From NCBI GenBank assembly GCA_000469685.2, contig LS997567.1, positions 24,251,090-24,315,089 of the forward strand: a stretch of 64,000 bases of DNA, given 5' to 3'. The first letter of the stretch is position 1. Every line of letters begins with the position of its first letter. The notes below the pieces were generated by a model that saw only the letters and a program-made list of their open reading frames with translations, was not told where the DNA came from and searched no databases. The translations under genes and the position numbers were made by a program. This document shows, piece by piece, positions 57,602-64,000 of the stretch. This stretch comes from Haemonchus contortus. Lineage: Eukaryota > Nematoda > Chromadorea > Rhabditida > Trichostrongylidae.

Positions 57602-58330
57602 TTAGATTGGACGAGAGAGACGGTGATGTCGGCGCCGATGTCTAATTGGAGGCGAGTTCCCGTTGGCGTGGCCTTTCAGGTACCATCTCCTAAAACGCTG
57701 ATGGTTTGTTAGTGCTATGCGCACGGTAACGACTGTTGGTGCTACATCGGTGCTACAATCTTTGACTCTGGAGCAACACTGGTAGCATTGCGGTCTTGTA
57801 GGTGATACTTCTTTCAGTGTTGTTCGGACAAGGTGATGATGGAAGGTGAGGTTCGGTTGCGGTAGGAAGGGACTGCTTTGACTTTCATCAGATGGCATGA
57901 TCAGCGGCTCTGACGATTTAAAAGTCCTTCTTTACTGAGTCCCAGGCGTGGTACTCCTTCGCTCAATCGCGACAGTACTCTTCTCTTTTTCGTCCTGCTT
58001 TCAAAAGAAGTAAAAGCGACATTTTTTTGGCCTGGGAGGCAAAAACCAGGCGAGGCATCCGAGCGTATCCCGTGTGATGTCCTTGAAGTGAGCTTTCAGA
58101 GCGGAGCCCTGAGTAAGTTGACGCAGTTGTCACCGTCCTTGTTGGGCGGAAGCTCGTTCGCAGGCACTCAAAACAGCTGCAAAAGTTTTTTTTCTGATCC
58201 CAAATAGCCTCTTCAGCTTTTTAACAGAATCCGCCCAGTTTTAGTCTCTTGGCCTCTTGGGATTGTTGTGGTGAGCGAAGCTAGTGTGGCTTGTAGCGTC
58301 GCGCACAGACGAGCGAGCCTGTATCTCCAT
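57602..58330 (-). pseudogene. Gypsy copy 3 gag end and protease region
   Basis: Minus frame 57898-57602 (MPSDESQSSPFLPQPN) leads into a region whose shifted frame reads LQLDIGADITVSL near 57645-57610, a retropepsin site with Thr changed to Ile. A CYQCC-KDC string (QCYQCCSRVKDC) may be a decayed knuckle. The upstream gag to 58330 matches copy 2 with lower similarity than the rest. Confidence 0.75.
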
Positions 58331-58680
58331 CTTTGGCCATCCTTTAGCTGTCCAGCTGAGGCCAGCTGATCCTCGATAGAGTCTTCAGGCATCCCGACTA
58401 TCGCGGCTGGTTCTTGAAGTCGTGATCCTGATCGCCATTTGTTGTGTCTTTGGGTGGTCGAGAAGAGCACGAAGATTCATCAGAATCAATGAGTGATGTT
58501 ACATTGAATTACATTTTATATAGTGTTCCGGCCCGTAAGATCTCCTGCTCAAACCGAGAAAATCAGTTCTGGACAAGATCAAGTATTCTGCTAGCACAAA
58601 ATCACATGTGCCCCAACAGAGTCTGATGCTCACAAGGAAATGAAAGATTATCATGCTTAGGCAACGCAACACGCAGAACT

Positions 58681-60224
58681 TTTTGTTGTTGACGCTATTA
58701 TAAATGACTTTTGCAAATTTCTGCATAGTTTCCAATGATTTTCATTGCTCGGGGTTCTGGTTTTCATACGTTTTCATACTAGGGAAACAACTCGCTTTGC
58801 TACTCTTTTTTCCTAGGGAACTATAAATACTTACATTTCAAAAAATTTCATAAAATCAAGGGTAGGGGGCTGATCAGATATACATGGTTCGACATCCGTT
58901 CCGGATGGACGGAAGCCAAACCTGACAATAAACTCCCTCCGGGCTCATCAGCAGGGTAAGGGAGAACAAAACAGTGCAATAACGTTAAATATAATAAGAT
59001 AGTATTCGAAGGGATCGATAGAGAATACAAAGGAGGTAAGAGCATGAAAAATAGCCACAAAAAAATCTGTCTCTGCGCCATTCCCTTCAACCCTGAGGTC
59101 CTTTTGCGCTCTCTGCACTGTCGTATGCTTCGGAGACACGAATTTAGAAAGGCAGGATGGACGTTAGTCAGAGTCATCAACATGACCTGACCAGTATTAC
59201 GTAACCAATATTATTATAATATATGTCTAATATACTAGTAAGGGATTTATATCTTAAGCCGTATTTATAAGGAAGAATTCATTTCTGGCTGAGCATTTTG
59301 TAAGACCTGTAATAAAACTATCTTTACCATAACCCGCTTGGTATGTTTGATACGTACTATAGATATACTTTATCCTGTCCAGAAAATCATTTTTACACGG
59401 ACAAGTTTTAGCGATTCTTAATATTTCTGATTATATGTTGTTATTTGAATATCTTTGAAGCTTAGCCGCGTAATGTGGGAAAAGCTTAACTTGAAAGCCA
59501 AAACTATCTGTCTTTCTATACGTTTTGGTAAAAATCTAAACTTTTTCTATGAGTATTTGTAAATTCAAATAGTTACATCTGTATTCATTTTCATGCGTTA
59601 TTATTAAGACGACAGTATTTTTTAGAGACTCGTTTAAGTTCTTGTATAATAATACCAGCATCTTTATTATGAATAAAAAGAATCATCTATGTACCTGAAA
59701 CGTATTATTTAAGGTCTCAAATCATAAATTCTCAGCATTGAATATTCGTATTCGAATGAAGACAACGTAGAGTCTGCTAGCAAAGGACCTGCATTAAGAC
59801 CTTGAGGACCACCTTTTGTAAAAATAAGTATGCTGCAAATTTGCGATAACCAATAGATAGTAAGTACTCAATGGCATAAAAAAGTCCTCTATAGTGTAGT
59901 AGTTACATCTAGTATAAGACATATTGACCGTGTGAAACTATCGTATCCATTTCTAGATATATAATTCTTCTTGCTATTTTTACTGCATAACTTCGAAATT
60001 TTTAAAGTTCTTCAATATGCTGGAGTGAGGAAGGTTGGTGAACAAATTACTAAAGTTTGCAGGAATTCTGTTATAGGTTGTAGTTCTGCTTTGCTACCCT
60101 TTTCAATGTTATAGATTATAATGCCCAAGGTCGGAGAGGACAATCATGTTTTGAACCATAATCCCTCTAACTTCACAAGTTTACCTTCAGCCTTCGCTAG
60201 AACTTGCTGGTAATTTGTCTGACT
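58681..60224. other. AT-rich spacer with a possible small RTE remnant
   Basis: About 1.5 kb. At about 59075-59150 two plus frames, CLCAIPFNPEV and ALSALSYASET, resemble the RTE thumb (LRAHLFN--VLPALTYASET) across a frameshift. Otherwise very AT-rich with no gene. Confidence 0.35.
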
Positions 60225-60645
60225 CTACTCTAGAGCGAGTGAAACAGGGTTTCTGTCTCTATGGTAGTGTCTTTGTCCTATTGTTCTGATGTTCTTCTGT
60301 TTGTTGTTCTTTGTCTTATTCTCAAAATTCTTGGAATAAGTGACACCATTTTGGTTAGTCCGCAAGTTATTATGATCCCGGTTTACTTTCCTAGAGACCT
60401 GCCTTTCAAATGCTCGTTTTAGACAATCTTTTAGTGATTGCTCCGAATAAGAGTCTTCCCTTCGTTTTGTTTTCCATTCCCGATTTTTAAGTTCTTGAGA
60501 TGAGTTTGTTCTTTTACTGGAGAGTTTTTTTTTTGGCACACAACGATGCGATTTTCATTGCTTTGTTCGCATTTTGGTTTTTGGCACTCGAAATTGTTAT
60601 GGTCAAGTGACCAGTACTCTCATCGTCTCGGTTTTCGTCCGTCAT
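60225..60645 (-). CDS. Unrecognised basic, Asn/Lys-rich protein, one frameshift at poly-A
   Basis: An ATG at 60645 (minus) opens MTDENRDDESTGHLTITISS, but the frame breaks at a run of ten A residues (minus strand, around 60525-60534). One base fewer would join it to the frame that runs to 60225 (KRTNSSQELKNREWKTKRRE ... ending SLALE and a stop), about 140 residues in all. The protein would be highly charged and probably disordered with a basic central helix. The homopolymer could be a sequencing error or a true lesion. No family recognised; not related to the transposons seen here. Confidence 0.35.
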
Positions 60646-61496
60646 TGTTATTTGGTGATGGCTTTGGTAATGATTCTACACACAACTAAAAAATCATTTC
60701 TTAGGGCGAGAAAATGCGCTTCTGGTGAATTCGGAGCCGTTATTGTTCGTCATATTAAGGCGTTGATGTTTGCTACAAACAGTTGCTCAAGATTTCTCCC
60801 TGCAATGCAGTTTCCCCAATTCCGTTGCTGTTCCATCAACACAAGCTTGAACAGCTACCACATCATGCATGCGAACACGCTTATTTAATTATCATAGCAT
60901 GGGGTCGCAAGCGAAGGGGTCTTATCATGCGAGGAGAACTCATAAAAGATGTATACCTCGTGATCGGATCACACATGAATAGCCTATGCGCATGAAAAGT
61001 ACGTTGTTACGAAGAGATGTATCAAAACTACATAGTTCACGACATTACAAAGGGTGCAATATGAGTATGGAAAAACTTGCGAGAACCCGAGGGAAACTCG
61101 ATGGATTACTTCTCTCATTTCTTTCCTCTATAATCATTTTTACGTGGAAATATATGCCAAGGAAAATAATGACGGTCGCTCCCTCTCTGAAGCTGCGACG
61201 TACCAATATCGATTTTCAGGTAATTCCTCGTGTGAATGATACATTCCCAAACAGCCTCCATCGTTCCATCAATCTCTCTCTTCCACAAAAAGACAGCCTA
61301 TTCAAGAACAGCCTATTCTTGCAGCTTCTTGCGTGATATAGACTGCACGTTTCGCAACTGGATGACGTCTTTATACAGTTTTCTTCTGGGTGTATCTTTA
61401 TGATTGGTGGTACTGTGTTGTTGACCCGATTCTGCGCTTGCATGGGTGCACTATTTGTGAGCTGCCTCTCACGTTAGTGTAACAGCTTGCCACTGA
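60646..61496. other. Spacer without recognised genes
   Basis: About 850 bp. Short frames on both strands show no motif. Confidence 0.45.
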
Positions 61497-62120
61497 ATGG
61501 CAGCCACGGCGGGTGCTCACGCGTTTCGTCGCCTCACTCTTCATAACCTATACAATCAACCCAATACCCGAAGAAAATCCAGTACTGTAATTGCGCATCC
61601 CACAACAAGTGCTGTAACACTATCTGAACAGCCAGCTTTCTCTCTTCCTGTTTACTGCTATCGAAAACCTCCGTCTCGTCCGCCATCAAGGCCACCCAGC
61701 GGACCACCTAGTACTCCGTGCCTGCTATCTCGACGCAATACCGCCAAATCAGATGTAGGTGAGTAGAGAAGTGAATTATCTTTGTACCTTGCTCTCTCTC
61801 TCTTTCTTTTCATTGCGCAAATTGATATCTCTAATAGATAGTTATGTCAGTAGCTACAAATGGTTTCTAACGTTTTTGCAGGGTGTCACAAATTGCGTTC
61901 TGAATCCCTTACATTCCTGATTGAGGAAGTGCAGTTGAGAGTTAGAGTCTATTCATCTCTACAGTTGCTGTTTTATGACTCACGAGCGTCTTCAGCGATC
62001 CTGTTTACGTTGTTTTCAACAGACAGACTGTATGGAACGATCGGATTTCATTCGGAAACAAAAATGTCGACTAGTTGTCACAATGAGGAGCTTTTGAGCC
62101 CTTGCGAGCTTATTTACTGA
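61497..62120 (+). CDS. Candidate two-exon gene, unrecognised
   Basis: Exon 1 (61497-61758) starts MAATAGAHAFRRLTLHNLYN, continues with RRKSSTVIAHPTTSAVTL and a Pro-rich stretch (PSRPPSRPPSGPPSTP), and ends at GTAG|GTGAGT. A 123-bp intron follows, ending in CGTTTTTGCAG at 61881. Exon 2 (61882-62120) continues in frame (GCHKLRSESLTFLIEEVQLR) to TGA at 62118-62120, giving 166 residues. Strong donor, good acceptor and frame continuity support a real gene or its 5' end. The RRKSST and RRNTAKSD strings look like basophilic kinase sites. The later half of exon 2 is less convincing and a further donor may be missed. Function unknown. Confidence 0.45.
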
Positions 62121-62668
62121 TCACATATAAGGCTTTCTGCTTAGCTTGGGATTTTCGATTACCATTTTTTTTGCTCCCGAGTTCCAGTTATCCGAATCAG
62201 AGTTGTGAGCCCTCTCGCTATTTTTTCGTGTAATGGTCAGAACAAATCCGTGCTGAACAAACACCTTGTGTCCATTATATTTCTTTGTCTTAGTCCTGCT
62301 CCATTTTGAATGGAAGGCTAATTGGAAATTGGAAGTGACTATTCTTCTAAGCACTCCTTGAACAAACTCCGTCCCTACATAAATTGTGGAGGGCTCCGAC
62401 GTTAACATCCAAGAGCGTTCCCGATTCTGTGTCAGGAAGAGACTTTTTGCCATATCATTTAGTTGCTCCTATATTTTGTCAATACGTTGTGACAAAGATA
62501 ACAATATTGGCATTATTCATTCTCCCGATTGGATATCGCCCCCTTCGGAGTAATCACTTCGGTATCATGCACTAATCGACCTTTGAATCACGTTGGGACT
62601 CACGTTGTATCCTTCTGTCCGAATTGATAGAGTTCTTAAATTAGTTTTTTGAGTTTTAGAATAGTCAA
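62121..62668. other. Spacer without recognised genes
   Basis: About 550 bp. A minus frame at 62121-62453 has no motif. Confidence 0.45.
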
Positions 62669-63016
62669 ATGCCATACCATGTCAGTCTAGGCGGTAGAAA
62701 AGAACAACCCTCAAGATGCAATCTTCCTGAGCCGGAGGTGCCCATGTTTCAGCCAGCACCACTGCCTAAAACAGCAAACCTCGTGCTATGTGCAGTGTTT
62801 TGCGCAGTGATGCCTACAACGCACACCTGCCAACATGGCTACATGAGACACAATGCAGACCTTATTTGCAAGGAAGAAATCAATGCCATTTCGAATACAG
62901 TTGCAAACTGTTATTCAACAAACTGCAAAAAGATCTCTGCATTGAGTTTGTTCACGAAAACAGGACTATTGGAAGGCAGTAATCATGAAAAAAACCTGTT
63001 GAATGCAAATGTGTGA
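62669..63016 (+). CDS. Small Cys-rich ORF with a hydrophobic segment, unrecognised
   Basis: 115 codons from ATG to TGA. After a 35-residue polar start comes ANLVLCAVFCAVMPTTHTC, which could be an internal signal or membrane segment, then a Cys-containing region (QHGYMRHNADLICKEE, NCYSTNCKKISALSL). The layout of a polar leader, one hydrophobic stretch and spaced Cys recalls the start of envelope genes in nematode retroelements, but similarity is too weak to assert. It might also be a host secreted protein. Confidence 0.35.
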   Translation: MPYHVSLGGRKEQPSRCNLPEPEVPMFQPAPLPKTANLVLCAVFCAVMPTTHTCQHGYMRHNADLICKEEINAISNTVANCYSTNCKKISALSLFTKTGLLEGSNHEKNLLNANV

Positions 63017-63189
63017 AAATGACTTAGTTTTACACAAGGCCCACAAAAATTCAAGTCGAAAGATGTGGGCTAGTCAGATCATGTACCGTAAATAGGTGTA
63101 AAAACCTGCGTGCTAATGATACGGAAAGGAGCTGAGACCTGCAGAGAAGTTCTATCACGAACCACGAACCACGAAATTCTTTCGTTCTA

Positions 63190-64000
63190 AAACTGTATTG
63201 TGAGTCAACTGTTGACCAAGGTCCCCTCACACCTGTCCAATACGAACCTATTCCTTGAGCAACTGCGGAACTTGCGCCTCGGTTTAAGTTGCGTAATAGA
63301 GTCATTTGACGTCACCACGCTTCACACCAACGTCCAAAATGGACAAGCCCTACATGCGCTATCTGAAATGCTGGATAGGCACGGAAGGAGTATTGAGACT
63401 TTTGGGCTCGGTAAAGCGCGTATTATGACTCTCATTAGGGAATGTCTTGGTTGTAGCATCTTCAAGTGGTCAGGTTCCTATTATTCTCAAATCAAAGATT
63501 TGGCCATGGGTCAACGATTAGCTCCCGTACTGGCCATCTGCTTCATGAGCAGAAATGAAGAACCAGTACTGGCACGCTTACCGTTGATGTACTGTAGGTA
63601 TGTGAATGACTGCTTCATTGTAACTTCAATACAGTCCGAAATGGATGAGTGTTTCCGAGTAATGAATGAGCAGACACCGTACATCAGGCTCAAACGAGAG
63701 ATACCAAAAGTTGGTTGGTTCCCCTATCTAGACACTCAAATCAAAGTGTCTAGCGGGATCGTACATGTCAAGTGGTACCGGAAAAGAAGCTCGAAAAACA
63801 TCATGATTCACGCTACATCTGCGCATCCGTCTGCTGTCAAATGCGCTGTTATCAGGAATAAGTACAGGACAGCTACGCCCATTTTCAGTGGTATGACCGA
63901 ACGCGAAGAATCAAGACGATTAGCTTCAAGTATAGCTCGGTCGAGTGGCTATACGGTACCACATAGTAACACCCGAAGATCCAAAGTTGGCAGGAGAAAC
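63190..64000 (+). mobile_element. Penelope-like element 2, RT region, runs off the window
   Basis: An open plus frame of about 270 codons without ATG runs from after a TAA near 63190 to the window end. Blocks: SHLSNTNLFLEQLRN, SFDVTTLHTNVQNGQ, KWSGSYYSQIKDLAMGQRLA, RYVNDCFIV, VGWFPYLDTQIKV, VKWYRKRSSKNIMIHA, NKYRTAT and TEREESRRLA. It lines up with copy 1 (16353-15640) but is diverged. The catalytic box is YVND (63599-63610) in place of YIDD or YVDD. The endonuclease would lie beyond 64000. Upstream RT blocks are missing, so it is 5' truncated. Confidence 0.9.

Larger units (their letters stand above)
55095..58680 (-). mobile_element. Ty3/gypsy copy 3, inverted partner of copy 2
   Basis: Minus-strand order: 5' end sharing CGGCCCGTAAGATCTCC with copy 1 (58470-58600), gag (about 58330-57900), protease (about 57630-57610), RT (57339-56286), connection, RNase H (55799-55503) and integrase start (55467-55095). 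Near-identical to 33690-35909, for example RNase H frames differ at one residue in 98. About 480 bp at 56690-57150 interrupt the early RT and are bordered by imperfect copies of CCCTTTTTCACAGCAACGAT, so something inserted there. The end at CCGTTGTCTCCAA directly abuts the CR1 copy. Confidence 0.92.

Noticed and set aside
58848..59183. 111-codon minus ORF with hydrophobic stretches
   Set aside because: It overlaps a probable RTE remnant on the plus strand and sits in AT-rich sequence; hydrophobicity follows from composition.

Overview
The window looks like a chromosomal segment of a strongylid nematode, most plausibly a hookworm relative. The evidence is intron-sized non-coding spacing, nematode-style splice sites (TTTTCAG-like acceptors, GTGAGT donors), and a repeat set that I recognise from nematodes: RTE and CR1-type LINEs, Penelope-like elements with GIY-YIG endonuclease, Ty3/gypsy and BEL/Pao LTR elements, maT/Tc1-type mariners and foldback MITEs. 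No bacterial features were seen. Species assignment is inference from remembered repeat families, not from a search.

Layout. 1-4940 is a satellite of about 30 units of ~165 bp. Its right edge runs into a small exon that encodes a signal peptide and ends in a strong splice donor (4957-5077). 5165-8690 is a broken Ty3/gypsy element on the minus strand. 10090-11239 is a large foldback element with ~500-bp arms. 13742-13908 is a possible exon. 14740-17255 is a nearly complete Penelope-like element (minus). 18481-20990 is an RTE LINE (minus). 21315-22800 holds two short arrays of the same ~128-bp satellite in opposite orientation. 23470-26260 is made of a second tandem/dispersed repeat family. 26352-27200 is a second foldback, with an unexplained small ORF in its loop. 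28260-30010 is a decayed RTE LINE of a different family. 30912-30986 is a tRNA-like sequence followed by T6. 31231-32502 is a maT-type (DD37D) mariner with intact ends.

33470-58680 is the densest part. A broken gypsy copy (33470-35909, plus) has a near-identical inverted partner at 55095-58680 (minus). Between them lie a CR1 LINE fragment (36600-37404), a BEL/Pao element with gag, pol and a phlebovirus-Gc-like envelope gene (about 38259-48240) that is interrupted by a Tc1-type transposon (39993-41528), a TTAA-flanked MITE (48578-49094), a gag-like zinc-knuckle ORF (49102-49799), several CR1 pieces in both orientations (50256-55094) and an RTE piece (53285-53735). The right end holds three unrecognised candidate genes (60225-60645, 61497-62120, 62669-63016) and the start of a second Penelope-like element (63190-64000).

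I see no intact autonomous transposable element. Nearly every catalytic gene carries frameshifts, stops or lost active-site residues, so this is a heterochromatin-like transposon graveyard with a few candidate host exons. The observations I rate highest are the satellite that appears to derive from a signal-peptide exon, the inverted gypsy pair that share the same dead reverse-transcriptase site, the two-exon candidate gene with an in-frame splice, and the foldback carrying a non-transposon ORF.
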